Shown here: piece by piece, positions 44,040 to 56,699 of the stretch
Position numbering within the stretch: position 1 is the stretch's first letter
How the letters are laid out: every line of letters begins with the position of its first letter
Assembly: GCA_023213395.1 (NCBI GenBank)
Contig: CM041465.1
Span: 115,451,741 to 115,515,740, forward strand
Source of the DNA: Cycas panzhihuaensis
Lineage: Eukaryota; Cycadophyta
DNA length: 64,000 bases
Direction of reading: 5' to 3'
Made by a program: the position numbers and the translations under genes
The notes under the pieces: model-generated
What the model was told of the DNA's origin: nothing
Seen by the model: the letters and a program-made list of their open reading frames with translations, nothing else
Database searches by the model: none

Positions 44040-44960
44040 CATTCACGGTGAAGTTCGCCAAGAAACGCTTAAGGAAACTGAGCCTGCCTAGAAATGACTT
44101 AATCTGTCATTGAGTTCTAGGCAGAGGCATGTTAAGGATCGCCTTGACCTTATCAAGATCAATTTAAATTCCTTGTTTTGACACAAGGAACCTAAGGAGT
44201 TTTCCAGAAGTGATAGAAAACATGCATTTGAGTGGGTTAAGACTTATGTTGTACTTACGGCATTATGTGAAGATGGCCTGCAAGTCTAAAGGATGATGGG
44301 CTCTACCACACGAGAGACCCATCATGTCATCCATAAGGATCTCCAATGTGTTGTTGATAAGGTTGTGGAAGATGAAATGCATCACCCTTTGGTAAGTGGT
44401 GCCTGCATTTTTCAGTCTGAAGGGCATTGCCTTGTAGGCAAAGGTACCTGACGGGGTGGTGAAGGCCATCTTGTGATAGTCTTCAGGAGATATTTGAATT
44501 TGATTATAATTAGAGAAGCTGTCTATTAAGGACATGACCTCAAATCTGGCAGTTCGATCAATGATCTCCTCGATAAAAGGGAGTAGGAAATTATCCTTAG
44601 GACATGCATTGTTAATGTCACATAAGTTAACGCATATCTGGATGGTCCCATTCTTTTTAGCAATGGGAATGATGTTGGATGCCCATTTAGGGTAGTCAAT
44701 AGAAATGATAAGTCCTACATCTAGGAGCTTCTCAACCTCTATTTTGATGGTGGATGAGAGTTTAGAATGAAGTGGGCATTATTTCTGACGCATGGGGAAA
44801 GCTCCAAGAACAGTGGTGAGAATGTGGGTGACAATGGAGGGGTCGATTCCCTTCATATCAGAGTAATCCCACACAAAAATATCTTAGAACTCCTGGAACG
44901 AAAGAGAGTATTCCCTTACCTTATCAGGAGAGCATTTTGCCCCCACCTTAATGACCTTAC
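44040..44960 (-). pseudogene. reverse transcriptase, copy B
   Basis: 44263-44535 gives MSLIDSFSNYNQIQISPEDY, FRLKNAGTTYQRVMHFIF and EILMDDMMGL. The YVDD box reads LMDD with both Asp kept. Outside this core the frame is interrupted; the N-terminal entry (up to 44960) and the C-terminal FLGRL region (44040-44110) are readable in other frames. Confidence 0.88.
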
Positions 44961-44979
44961 CTAGGATGAGGACTATGTC

Positions 44980-45714
44980 CTAGGTTGCCCCCATGCACAT
45001 GGCATTTCCCTCCTCGAAATGAAGGGGGGCAAGGTCAATGGGAGGAGACAGAATAGGAGATGGGATTGGGTTGGCAAGAGTGGACCCAATCACTAAGACC
45101 TTCTGGTGGCCAAGTCTATGGTGACTAGAAGGAAGGTTGGGTGAAGAGCCCACTAAGTGCTCAAGTAGAACCTTATCATCTTCGAAGTAATCCACCACGC
45201 GGATGACCTTACGTCTAATAGATGAGGTGTGAGAGGAAGTGGGAGCAATGGGACCATGATGGTCAATAGACTACCCAACATCCCCAAAAGACTCTAGGGA
45301 AGAGTCAAGAAAGGGTCCCTCACAAGGGGCAAAAAGAAGTTCCTTTAAATCATCACTTATGGGGGGTGATGAAGAGGAAGAGTCAAGGATCAGTGAGTCA
45401 ATGTGTGTAATAACATGTGATATGAGGGGATGATTGGTCTGTCCAATAAGAGGAGTTCTAGATTGGGACCTATAATAGGAACACTGTCTCCTACTAGTGC
45501 AAAGGAAGGAAACAAGGTGAGGAAGGTCCTCATCCTTGCCACGGGACTCGTCGTCGCTAAACATAGCAAGGTACCTATAGCTTCTAACACCCATAGGAGC
45601 GAAATGAGTAAGGCATGAGGAAGAAGATGCAGGATCTCCTTCAGGATGAGATGAATAGGGAATGATGATAGAACAAGCCAAGGCATGGGTAGAAGGGCCT
45701 TTGTCCCCCTTCAT
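44980..45714 (-). pseudogene. Ser/Pro-rich linker between PR and RT, copy B
   Basis: Two frames (44980-45198 and 45271-45714). The conserved block VDYFEDDKVLLEHLVGSSPN and LPSSHHRLGHQKVLVI is at the start of the first. A Ser-rich part with SSSSSPPISDD lies upstream. Confidence 0.7.
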
Positions 45715-45819
45715 ATGATCATGCCTTGCTTGGTTGGTTTGACGAGATTATTTAACAGGTGGTCATTCACGGGAAACAACCCTCATTCGCTTATCATGGA
45801 TGAACTTGAGTTACCCCCA

Positions 45820-46370
45820 TTAGGTTGAACACATGGCTCCCATTTGATCGAGCCATGGATGACCCAAAAGAAGATTATAGTCAATGTCTATGTTAAGGAC
45901 TACAATATCAGCCAGGATGATCTTGTCCTCAAGAGTGAGAGGGATCGAAACAGATCCTAAAGGAGTCTTCTTGCTACCACTGTAGCCTTGGCATTGCCAT
46001 GGAATAGGTTCCAAGGTAGAAATACCAAGCTCTTGCATTACACATAAGGGTATGGCATTAATGGATGAACTATTGTCGACAACGGTTCTTCACAAAGTGC
46101 AATAAGATGTATCGATAGTAATGGTGAAAGGGAAGTTCCATTGGTACTCCCTTTCACAAGCAGAGGAAGGTCTTTAGGAGCAAATGAAATGATGGGCTCA
46201 TAATCTTAGGCAATACCTAAAGCGTGAATGAGCACGTCACCCAATCCTAAAGCTTCCAAAAGGAGTGTCTGTTGTTCAAGATAACTTCTCAAGATGCCCA
46301 TAATGGACATCCCAGTGGCCACGGTACAAAGCTCATCGATAACAAAAAAGGACTTCCCCTTTACCGTAGA
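45820..46370 (-). pseudogene. retropepsin-type protease, copy B
   Basis: The active site near 46075 reads VVDNSSSIN, so the Asp is kept but Gly is Ser. The downstream half is open (45820-46038): MQELGISTLEPIPWQCQGYS, ADIVVLNIDIDYNLLLGHPW. Confidence 0.82.
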
Positions 46371-47104
46371 TTGAGGAAGGCTCTCCTAAAATTGTAATGG
46401 CCTGGATGAACGTGAATGGTCTTGGGAAGTAAAGGGACTTCTGAAAGGGAGGTTTCCAAAAGATGATCAAGATGTGGAATGGATGAATAGGCACCAATTG
46501 CCTCTTTTAGTGGCTTGAGACCAAGTCAAGGCATATAGAGGGGCAGCCTCAAGCATCTAGATCACCTTCTTTCCCATATTCTAGGACCGTAAAGGTGAGG
46601 GAGTATGATGGTCTAGAGAACGTGAGAAAGAAGATAAACCCCACGCGCACTTTCCCTTACCATGTGAAGGACGTAGATTCAGAGATCTCCCCCGGTTTCG
46701 GTTGTTCTTTGGTTGAGAGTTACGATCATGCTCCCTATGCTTAGGGAACATATCTCTATGGACCGGTTGGTTGAGATTAGGCCTCAAGGCCCATTTGGGA
46801 TATGAATCACATTGTGAGGCATCCCTAGGATGTTAAACTCGACAATGCGAATTATCATAAAAATATTCTCTATGAATGGAGCACCACTTCTTCTCAAGCG
46901 AGGAGTTAGACTTCCTTGCTAAGAGGACTATGTGTTGCCACCCTTAGGAGGAGTGGCTAGGGAAGCTTATTAGACTGGTTTGTTGGATGTAGGTGATGAA
47001 GGAGCTTGAAGTTTAATTTCTTCCATCGTATGTTCAAATGAACGTATGGCAAAAGTAAGTGGGTCTAGGGTCTTCTCGGTTGAGTGAGAAGAATACCTAG
47101 TGGA
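46371..47104 (-). other. gag C-terminal / gag-PR junction, copy B
   Basis: The frame at 46581-46787 (LNQPVHRDMFPKHREHDRN, then NNRNRGRSLNLRPSHGKGK) is a basic tail like that of copy A. No zinc knuckle. Confidence 0.55.
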
Positions 47105-49248
47105 TTATGGAGATTTATTTTCTTTGGTTGGGGGAGGTACCTCATGTCGTTGTGAGGGCTTAAGGGGCTTCTTGGGTCTAGCCTGGATCTCAATAGCTTC
47201 AAATACCAAGCACTTCACAATGGTATAATCGCATGTGGTTGCCCCCATCTTAAGCACTTCCATATTGACTTCAGGGTGTAGTGCATTAACAAAGAGGTCC
47301 CTCTTCAATTGCTCAGGCAAAGTATCCTTAGTGGAATGGAGGAGGTCATGGAATCACTGCACAAAGTCATGATTCATCTCATCATGACCTTACTTAAACA
47401 AAAGGAGAGATTTCATTCCACTCTCAAAAGGACGAGCCACATCAAAATAGTTGATGAACTCATTCACAAGTTGCTAGAATGAGTAGATAGAATGGGCAAG
47501 TGGGCAATAGAACCATTTGAGGGCATTGCCCTGTAGAGATCATGGAAATAGTTTTATTAATATGTGATCATAGGCCCAGTAGTCTATGCATGCCATAGAA
47601 AAACTATGAACGTGCTCTATTGGATCCTGTGATAAAGTTCTATCGAACTTAGGAATTTTTGGGGGATGAGGCGGTAAGTTAATTCTTAGCACCTCAATAG
47701 ACAAGGGTATTGATCTATAATCCATAAAGGGACGTGCCCTCACCTGGATCAGAGGATTGGTAAAAGATAAAGAACGCAATGAACAAGGAGTGGATGGGGG
47801 TGGAAGGCCCATCCCTCCTTAAGGGAATGCCCCTTGTTGAAAAGGGACTTGAGGATAAGCGCCTTGAAAGGAAGTTGGGTTTCCTTGCGAAGGCACGGCA
47901 TAAGGAGCTATGCAAGATGGTGGAAATGAGGGGTGAGGGACCAAGTTCTATCCATATAGGCTGCTCATAGGTGGCATGACCCCATATAGATGTAAAGGCT
48001 CCACTCCATAAACTAGAATATGGTTCCCTTTACCATGCCCCCAAGGCTGAGATGTATAGCCTAGAGGTACGTAAAGAGAAAGACCACTAGGTTGGGTTTG
48101 GGCACATGTGGAGATGGGTCCTATATGACTAGCAGTAGAGGTGTTAGTAGGACCTCTAGGCCTACTAGGGAATGCATACGCTACGTTAGAAGGTGGCATG
48201 TTGGCTTGACTAGGGAAAGGTATGTTAACTCTAAGCTAGGAGAAAGACATACCACGAGAGGTCCCCGAGGAGTTGGGACCATGATGAGAAGTAAAAGGTA
48301 CAATGGACATTCCTATGATAGATGTAAAGATCAAACATGACAGATGAGTAGGCACAAATGGGTTACTTATTATAGGAGGTGTAGATGTGGATGAAGACGG
48401 TGAGGAAGGTGCAGATGAGGAAGGTGCCCCACCATGCAAGGCATCTTCAAACCACCTGGGATATGATTGAAGGCAAGCAGCACGAAAGCATTCGTTAAGG
48501 GATTCAACCACGTTGATAGGAGGGGTATCCACCTGATCATAAGAGGTAGATGGGACCTCAAACGAAGTGGACCCCTCAAGGTGCTCCTCGTAAGAATCAC
48601 CACCTGGGTGATGAATCTCAAGAGAAGATGGGCCCTCTGCTCCATGAGTAGAGTATTAGGATACCACTTCTTAATGATAATTGCACACTAATATAATAAG
48701 CAAATAACTCCAAAAGAGCACTTGTATTGCAATACCCTTCGAGGGGGAAACCTCCCAATTACATGCAAATAACAATGATATTTAAGATACCATACTCTAA
48801 GGATTACATAAATATATATATGGCTCTATGCTTACTACTCAACCTCCTCCTTATGCATGTGGGATATTACATGAATATATATAGTACTCAATGACCACTA
48901 CATAACCTTTTACTTATGCATATGGGATATTAAGAAAAGGGAAGAAGTAGAAGAAATAAAGATATAAGAGAGAGAAGAAGTACAAGATATAAGAGAATAT
49001 AAAAGAAGGTAAGTTAGGGGTTGGATCCCTAACATAGAAGGATAGACGTCAAGTGGGTATTGTTGATCACTTAGATAGTAGATAGGATTATCACCCTCGT
49101 GGGAGGATCTTGGAAAGGATGTGGGAAACTCATGAGCTCTGGAAGCTAAGGCATGGTATGCCCAATCTAAAGGGTATCCTTCCATTATCGAATTAGAATC
49201 CAATGATGGAAGGAGGCGGTATATAAGATCTTCTAATAATGGAGGCAA
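47105..49248 (-). pseudogene. gag, copy B (interrupted by a solo LTR)
   Basis: It starts MPPLLEDLIYRLLPSLDSNS at 49248. The stretch 48654-49034 is a foreign solo LTR. Downstream are a Pro/Ser-rich part (47948-48532), the gag core start at 47540-47812 (PPHPPKIPKFDRTLSQD, YDHILIKLFP) and the core end at 47105-47320 (QLKRDLFVNALHPEV). Confidence 0.85.
48654..49034 (-). mobile_element. 381-bp solo LTR inside gag of copy B
   Basis: Minus strand starts TGTTAGGGATCCAACCCC and ends GTATCCTAATA, mirrored ends with one change. It is flanked by TAGAG (48649-48653) and TAGAA (49035-49039). Copy A reads straight through at this place (GAGTAGAAGGATGG), which proves an insertion. Size and ends suit a copia-type or small (TRIM-like) LTR. 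Confidence 0.82.
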
Positions 49249-49396
49249 ACCTCATAGGCATTGCTAATGCATTATAAGAGAAAAAAGAATGCAAAGTATA
49301 TGTTGGGGGCTACCCAATGGAAAAAGGAGAATGAGAAAGCTACTAAGGGATAGTAGCATCAACAAGAAGGGATAGAAACTAGCTCCCTTAGTGGTA

Positions 49397-49417
49397 GGTC
49401 CCCAGTATGGTCACTAG
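49397..49417 (-). other. putative primer binding site, copy B
   Basis: Minus strand CTAGTGACCATACTGGGGAC, directly inside the 5' LTR; see copy A at 11318. tRNA not assigned. Confidence 0.4.
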
Positions 49418-52222
49418 TAGAGCCATGTCTGTGGGATGGTCATTATGCTTGATAGGAATTGAGGTGGTCAACGACTAAAGCTGGGGGTTATGAATAGAGA
49501 CCTATAAGCAAAAGGGAACACCACATAGGGTGTTCATGCACTAGAGCACAAGTTTGGGACTCGTGAATGGTGCCCAACTACCTCAGAGTAGCTTTCAAAT
49601 CCATGAGGGAAGACACACATAGGGGGATCCTAGATGGTCTCAAAGAGGGAGGTCCTCCCACCCTTGGATGGCCAGAAGGGAAGAGGAGGAACCCTCGATG
49701 GAGAAGTTCCTATGGGAAAGGAACACAAGACAAAAGGGTATAGGCAAAGAGCCTATGACAAACATAGGTAGGCTTCCCAAGGCTAATTGGTCTAAGTAAA
49801 TCTAACCAAGGGAAGGAGTAAATAAAAGGTGCTAAAAGCTACTCTCTCTTTCTCTCTATCTTTTATTCAATAACCAAAGGGTAAGAGAAAAAAAGAATAA
49901 GCATCTTCCATGCATTCAAGTAAGCAAACTAAATGAAGTACAACTATGGGTACTTTTAAGCTAGATAAGAGAAAGGGGGAGGAATGCAGTCCCTACTATG
50001 CCCTTTTCCTATGAAGAAAAAGCACACAACACACTTAAGAAAAATAAATACAAGTAGCTAATTTATTACCCTTTTTGCTTTTATGTGATCTATTAAACAA
50101 ATGCAATAGATTTCAAATAAGAGCAAAAAGGAAAACGGGTTGATGGAGAGGGACGATGCATACCCGGGAAGTGTAGCAGTTGATGAAGAGCCTCACTTGT
50201 GCACAACGTATGCCCTCTCGCCAATGGTCAGTGCATGACCAAAGTTGATGTGGAAAACAAGGGATTCCTTACCTTCCCCATATTAAAAAAAAAGTGAAAT
50301 AGGAAAAGTAAGGAAAGCAAGTAAACATACCAAGAAGCAAGTAAAGCAAAAGAGAAAAAAAAGGTGAAGGCTTATCCAAAGTCAGACATTCTTCCTCTTC
50401 ATGAATGTTGCTTCAAACCTACATCAACAAGAGTCTTTCCCTTCCAAGAAGGGGCTACAAGAAACTATATATGCAAATATATAATATAAATGCTAAAATT
50501 TATATTTGAAGTTAGTGTAACTACTACTAAAATGATTTTGCTTTCCTCAAAGTAAAACCACACATACTAAGAAAGAAGGGAAAGGGTAGCCTCATGATGG
50601 AAAAACCCTCCACTAAAGGTTCTCTACATAGCCTTAAAGTACAGAAAGGTAAGGGTTATATGACAATCTATAGATAGCCAATAAGTATAGGGACAGATGA
50701 TGCAAGATATAAGAGAGAAGCTTAGGTAATGGAGTCGCTACAGATAGCAAACCACCACGTAAGTCTCACCAAAGATTCGAATGGAAATCAGGCAAGGTTA
50801 GGGACATGAAGAAGGCCCAAAAGAAGGGCGTGCAGGCTTAGAATCAATGTATCAAGGGCTGCATACACTGATATCCAGCGCAGGCTAGGATTCCACCCAC
50901 TTCTAGTTAACTCAAGGAAAGCATGGACGCAAGAGAGGAAGGATGGGAAGGGGTTTGCCCTTGGGAAGTAGGTCTAACTGGAATGGATCCTACCTTACTC
51001 CCTTTACCCAATCCTTGTGAGTCCTCTCTCATAGATTTCTTGAAGAAAACCAGTAGAGAAATAGGATGGAAATCAAAGGATACAAAGCCAAACACTAGGA
51101 AAAATAATCCTTACTACAACCAAAGAACAAAAGAGAAGGAAAAACACACTTTCAAATAAGTTCTAATAGAACAAATACATACTAAATCATGAAAATAAGG
51201 TAAAGGATACCTTTTAGGTTGAGATGAGGGTAGATTTACCCTTACAACCAGCGGAGAAGAGTAGGTCCTATAGGGTTTGCATGGTATTCCCCAAAGTGGG
51301 GCTGTAGAAGACACTTATTGGGCAAAGTTGAGGAAGAACCAAAGAGATCTTTCTTGGAGGAGGGTCTCCTACCACGAAACAGAGTTGTTATAGGTGGATC
51401 CTAAGCTGGAACAACAGAAAATGTAGAGTTGCAGGCACACCTGTGAAGGGGAAGAGGAAAAGACTAGAATTACATCAGTAGAGCATGATGTTTGAGAGCC
51501 AAGAGATGTGAAATGATGAACTTTTTGGGATTTATACTCCATTCAACCCTAATCGAGTGATTAGGGTGTGAATAGCGCTGAGTTAGTCACTTGTCCATAT
51601 GGAAATTTTGCAAAAAAAAAGAGAATTACCACAATAGATTAAAAAAATAAAGTGTAATAGTCGCACCACAGTAAACTTCGCAGTACCATGGTAAACTTCA
51701 CGATACTGTTTAGTTTATAGCGGTGCGAGACCAGAATGCCAAAATGGAAATGGTTAAGGTTCTGGGAACCCTAAAAGAGGTGTGACAGGCCTAGGAAGGG
51801 CTGACCATCCTGTCCAGGTGGCTAGGGACAGTCTGGAAGGCATATGAACTAGGCCAAACAAGGCACCGAGCTAGAAATCCCATAAATGTCATGATGAGGA
51901 TAAAGGACCAAGGTATGAGCGGATCATACCAACTGAACAAGGCCTGAGGTGATGTGGAGGTAGCGCAGAGGGTCATAGAGTACCATGGGGATGCCTACCT
52001 TATATAAAGGTAGGTGCCACGGGTTGTCATAGGCTAGGAATATGACAAGTAGCATGATCAAGCAATGGATGCAAGGTGATCACATAATGTGGTAGTCAAT
52101 TGTACAATGAGGTAATACTTCTATCTACCTTTCCAAGTAAATAGTAAAAGTTAAAAGAGAGAAGCATACCTGTGCTTACCTAAGTCGACCTGTCCATATC
52201 CATTCCTGATAGCTAGGAAATA
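49418..52222 (-). repeat. 5' LTR, copy B
   Basis: 2805 bp. On the plus strand it begins TAGAGCCATGTCTGTGGG and ends AGCTAGGAAATA, so both terminal dinucleotides carry a G/C to A/T change. It holds TATAAAT on the minus strand (51530-51536) and the palindrome at 51693-51716, 157 bp upstream of that box. Frames inside (50923-51159 and others) are not genes. Confidence 0.92.
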
Positions 52223-52280
52223 GGCTCAAATGAAGACCTCATAGGATATAATAAAATGGGATGAAATGACCTTCTATCAT

Positions 52281-52292
52281 TAAGGGGGAGAT
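52281..52292 (+). other. polypurine tract of the plus-strand copia
   Basis: TAAGGGGGAGAT, directly followed by TGAAACGAG, the 3' LTR start. Confidence 0.88.
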
Positions 52293-52590
52293 TGAAACGA
52301 GTTAATGTCACAAGGTCATTACATTAATTGATTATTTCTAAAAAGAGTCTTAAGTGAACTTTAAATTAGATCACTTAAGTGAAATGCACTTTTATGTACA
52401 TTATGTATAATTTCATTTCACCTAACTCTAATGCTTCCTCTCTCAATATAAAAATAAAATCTCAATGGAGGAGGCTCATTCTTACCTCTCTATTTTGTAA
52501 GAGCTACTTTCTTTCTCTCAAGTCTCTCTTGCTCCCATGTTTATCTTTGTGTTTAGTGCATGGAGATGAAGGATAAATCCACTCTTTTCA
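52293..52590 (+). repeat. copia 3' LTR
   Basis: 298 bp, the same length as the 5' LTR, from TGAAACGAGTTAATG to CACTCTTTTCA, then CTTAA. Most differences from the 5' LTR are transitions. Confidence 0.93.
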
Positions 52591-52595
52591 CTTAA

Positions 52596-52960
52596 CACAT
52601 TTACAACCTTATTTTTCTTATCCTTGGTGTGCTTTATATCAAAGTCGTACTCTAATAGGAACTCCATCCATATCCTTTCTCTTACATTTAACCATGGTTA
52701 TATGAAGAGATATCTCAAGCTATCATGGTAATTTTTTAACTCAAACTTCTTTTCTAAAAGATAATATCTCTTATTTTTTATGCATACACTATTGTAACCA
52801 ACTTTAAATCATGCATTAGGTAATTTATTTTATGATCCTTCCACTTTCATTGCTTATAAGAAAGTACCTTATCATTTTACATGATAACTCCACCAATTCC
52901 TTCTTCATAAGTATTAATATGAGTGGCACAATCTACATTAAGATCTGGTAATATAAGAAC
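52596..52960 (-). pseudogene. second chromovirus: RNase H, right of the copia
   Basis: Minus strand: LVLILPDLNVDCATHINTYE, GIGGVIM, HDLKLVTIVYA, then RIWMEFLLEYDFDIKHTKDK ending at the copia target site. This is chromoviral RNase H; the Glu of HELEL is Lys. The frame continues at 27853 with the INT linker, so the copia split one element. Confidence 0.85.
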
Positions 52961-53360
52961 AAGTGTAGATTCTTAAAACTTATAATGTGACCTTCATTAC
53001 CATGTGATATGTATGTATATATGTATATTTGTGAACTATAGGTAACCCCTATTTATAATTCAATCATAATTTATAAATATGTTAAGTCCACCATTTATGC
53101 TAATAAGTTAGCCAATAATATTGATGTAAACATTGGTGGTATGCTTATGAATTAAGCCCCACTCACCTCATTTGTATATGGGATCATTGTGAATGTGGAA
53201 GATCTAATAGATTGGAGCCTCATAGTGTAATAAATTTACCTATAAATATTTGTCCATCTTATTTTCTCATTTATGCTTGGTTATTTTGATATTTTGATAG
53301 TGTACAATGTTTTATTGATGGTTGTATATATACATTAGATCTTGTAGCTATTTTCATATG
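52961..53360. other. unassigned AT-rich stretch
   Basis: RT of the second chromovirus would be expected on the minus strand, but no motif is readable. It ends at GTATA (53361-53365), the likely target duplication of copy C. Confidence 0.35.
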
Positions 53361-53365
53361 GTATA

Positions 53366-56152
53366 TGGAATCATACCTATAGGGTGGTAACCATACTTGG
53401 TTGAGGTTTGATCAATCAACAAAGAGTCTCAGAAATAAAGATCAACTTGGCAAGTGGAGGAGATCACCTACAAAGGGCGTTCGTGCATCAGAACGTAGGT
53501 TCAAGACCCGTGAATGGTGCACAACTCCCTTCTGGGTAACTCAACTTTGGTTCGGGGGGTGGAAGAAATGAGGGATATCCCTGGTTTCCTAAGTAACCTC
53601 AAGGGATAGGCCCTCCCACCCTTGGATGGCTGAAGGAGGGAGGTGAAATAAAGCAAGGGAATGGCTACTTGCATAGGATAAAGGGGGCTCTTCAAAAGAA
53701 AAGAAAGGACATACAAATGAAAGTATGCTCATTTACTCACTAATACAATATCCTCACTCTCCTTTATTTTCAAATGCAAGAAAGTAAGGAACTAGTCATG
53801 AGGGGTTGCAAGGCACATGCAAGGGATGCAAGCCTAAGTGGAAGCACATGCAACAAACAAGAATGCAAATGAAGATGACTTCTACTTAATGCACTTTCAT
53901 GAATAGGCAAGCAAATCAAGTATGTTCAAGTGATGTATGCAAGTTCTCTTTTTCTCTCTTTTCCCTTTATGTATTATGCATGTAGGTAAACAAACTTAAG
54001 CAAGAGAGTAAGCAACAAAAAGAGAATAATTGACGTGCCTAGAGAACCATGCAGTTGGAGGAGCACTTCTCCCTTTGTCGAGTTTGCCTTCCTCTTACTA
54101 TTCTTGGATGCAAGCTGCATAATGTGGTGATACCAGGGGACTTCCTTACCTTCCCAAAGCTTGAAAGGAAAAAATTAGAAAGGAAAGAAGGAATAAACTA
54201 TGCAAAAGACTCATAGGTAATATCAAAGAGAAGGGCAAGAACATACCTAGGTTGATGCACCTCCTTCCTTCTCCACACATAATGAAGAGGAGACTTGCAA
54301 TCAAGTGATGTTTTCGCTTCCTACGAGGCTACTAGGGTACAAAATATATATGTATATGAAATATATAAATAAAGCAAAGCAAGTTTCCTTAACCAAAAGA
54401 GACTTTTGCATTCAAAAAATAATCTTTAGCTTCTCTTTATGCAAGAAAGATAAGAAAGGAAAGATGGGATGGTTAACTTCAGAATGGCTAACCCTCTGAG
54501 ATCACAAACCTCCACGCTGCCCAAGTACAAATGTAACAAGCAAAGATGGTATGATAAAGGCTAGATGTATGGGTGACATGTTGCAATAAAGTTAAAAATG
54601 TCATTATTATTGCAAAAGTTGTGATGTGCAACTTTTACAAGCTCTAACCAATCTAACACCTAAAGATAGATAGGGTTTGACTAGGGGCTATAATTCTTGC
54701 CTATGTAAGGCCCACAAAGCTGGGATCAAGTATAGTAATGGGCTATGTATGCTATTGTCAGTGGTGACCTCTCTTTCGGGAGCTTTTTAGTGACCCAAGG
54801 GAAGCATAGAGTAGAAAAAGGAAAGGGGAGAAGGGGATTGCCCTTGAGGAGAAGGCTAGCTAGGTTATGGAACCTAACCTGGCTCTTTTCACTCACCCTT
54901 TCGATACCTCTTCCTCGCCGCCTCCTTGGAGAAACTAGGGAAGAGTTGGAAGGAATGATGGATAGATAAGAGAAGAGGAGGGTTTGCCTCCTTTGTGCAA
55001 AAGGAAAAAAATGAGAGATGGGGGTGTTGTAGGACATTGAAACCACTTTTCAACAATCTAAAAGAAGCAAGGTGAAATAAAGAGGAAGGAATACCTACTA
55101 TGGATAGATGAGGAGTAGATCTACCTAAGAGAATAGGGAATAAGGGCATCGTTGCAAGGTTTACAGGTGAAACCCTATGGAGGCTACAAGATTTGAAGAC
55201 AAGTGTGATAGTTGTGCTTAGAGGCGAGCTTAGAGCATATATTTCCTTGAGATAGCCTTATTTCAGGCATGTTGCCATGGATCTAGAGCTACAAAGGGAT
55301 GATCTCAGGCTAGAGAGCTAGTATACCAAGTGTTGTAGGGTGCTTCTGTAGGGAGTTGTGAGGAATAAGTGAGAGAGAGAGTTTTTTAAGAGTGGAAGAG
55401 GAAGAAATGGAGGTCTTTTTGGGTTCTAAACCTAACCCTAGCTCAATTGAGTGACTAGGATTCAACTTGGGCTAGGAATATGCATTTGATATGTGGTAAT
55501 TTTGTAATAAATACGAAATTTTCCATGGTCAATTTAAAAAAGTAATGTATGATAGTCACCTCATGGTAAACTTCGTGGTACCACAAAGTTTATGGTGGTA
55601 CCATGATCTTTACTGTGATACAGCAATAGTATAGGAAAAAATAAAAGAAAGAAAAAGTTGGGAACCCAAAAGGGAGGTACTTTAGGCTTAAGGGGACATG
55701 ACACTCTGTCCAGGTAGTAGGAGATAGTCATATGACCAAAGAGACTTGTGATGGGTGAAGTACCAAAGGTAAGAAGTTCCCAAAAAGTCGGTAAACAAAT
55801 GAGGAAACGCCAACCATACCTAGGCAAGGTGCTAGAGGTTGAGGCATGTCAATGGAATGGTGAGTGGATCACAAGGGATAGTCTATGCTTGGGATGACAT
55901 GGAGATGTGTAGGAGGGTTGCGAAGTGCCATGGGATCCATGTCCCTAAATCATCATAGGCTGAAATGATATCATGTAGCTTGATCAAGCAACAGATGCAT
56001 AATGGTCATGCAAATGAACCAGCCAATCATGCAATGAAAACAAAGAGGCACTTCAATTTACCTTTCTTCGATTGAACAAGGCAAAGGATAGAATTATACC
56101 TATACTTACCTAAGTTGACTCATCCATACCCATTCCTGGTAGTTAGGAAACA
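53366..56152 (-). repeat. 3' LTR, copy C
   Basis: 2787 bp, plus strand TGGAATCATACCTATAGGG to GGTAGTTAGGAAACA. It is more diverged from copies A and B than those two are from each other, by eye. The palindrome (55568-55591) is the best-formed one: arms AAACTTCGTGGT and ACCACAAAGTTT. Frames inside are not genes. Confidence 0.85.
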
Positions 56153-56165
56153 CTGCCCCCTTGTC
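56153..56165 (-). other. polypurine tract, copy C
   Basis: Minus strand GACAAGGGGGCAG, then TGTTTCC. Confidence 0.82.
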
Positions 56166-56207
56166 AGAAGCGCAATGCAATGATGAATGCTGGTAACAAA
56201 ATATTAG

Positions 56208-56258
<51 letters not shown>
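56208..56258. repeat. (TA)n microsatellite, copy C
   Basis: About 25 TA units just inside the purine tract. Copy B has only GCATATATATC at this place (near 37600). Confidence 0.95.
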
Positions 56259-56261
<3 letters not shown>

Positions 56262-56699
56262 AAACATAACAATGGTATAAGCCCAGGGTGATGACAAGTG
56301 TTGTGGCAAAATGCGTGGGCATGGAGATGAGTGAGAGGTGACATAGGGGCTACTTATGTATCGCCCTATAGTCAACTGACAATGATAATGGATGAGGGGG
56401 ATGCCCTCATCGTAGGAGTACAAGCAAAAAGGTGGTTATGACCATAAACATGATCAAACAGACATTATAAATGGGATGTTATGTGTATAAGTAAATCAAA
56501 ATAGTGGGAATTATGTACCAAGAGTGGTGCTAAGGATAGAGTAAAGAAATAAACTTGGTAGTCGCCATAGTTTAACCTCATTAGCGGTCAACTTTTGGAG
56601 GTATGAATGGATCATAATATGAAGGAAGGGATGACCTAAGACTTGGGTGCCTGGGTGATCGGACAAGTCTCTCAAGGGGGGTCACTTAGGAGAGGGAGG

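Larger units (their letters stand above)
35113..52222 (-). mobile_element. Tat-like Ty3/gypsy retrotransposon, copy B (complete, 17.1 kb)
   Basis: Both LTRs are present, flanked by a perfect GGCTC duplication (35108-35112, 52223-52227). Order on the minus strand: 5' LTR, primer site, gag (with a 381-bp solo LTR inside), PR, linker, RT, RNase H, INT, antisense gene, second RNase H, purine tract, 3' LTR. In a 320-bp sample the LTRs differ by about 5 percent, less than the host copia LTRs (about 12 percent), so the order of insertion agrees with divergence. This is the only copy whose both ends are in the window. Confidence 0.95.
27859..52590 (+). mobile_element. Ty1/copia retrotransposon, interrupted by gypsy copy B
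   Basis: Both LTRs are exactly 298 bp (27859-28156 and 52293-52590) and differ at about 35 positions by hand count. The flanking CTTAA is perfect (27854-27858, 52591-52595). A tRNA-iMet primer site follows the 5' LTR and a purine tract precedes the 3' LTR. Gag, PR, INT, RT and RNase H lie at 30195-34744. Copy B fills 35113-52222. Without it the element is about 7.6 kb. The lineage within copia was not resolved. Confidence 0.93.

Noticed and set aside
50923-51159. 78-codon plus-strand frame
   Set aside because: Lies in the 5' LTR of copy B, in the segment missing from its 3' LTR, and is not conserved in copy A.
54726-55149. Overlapping frames on both strands around 54.7-55.1 kb
   Set aside because: Inside the 3' LTR of copy C. 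Equivalent positions in other LTRs are not open.
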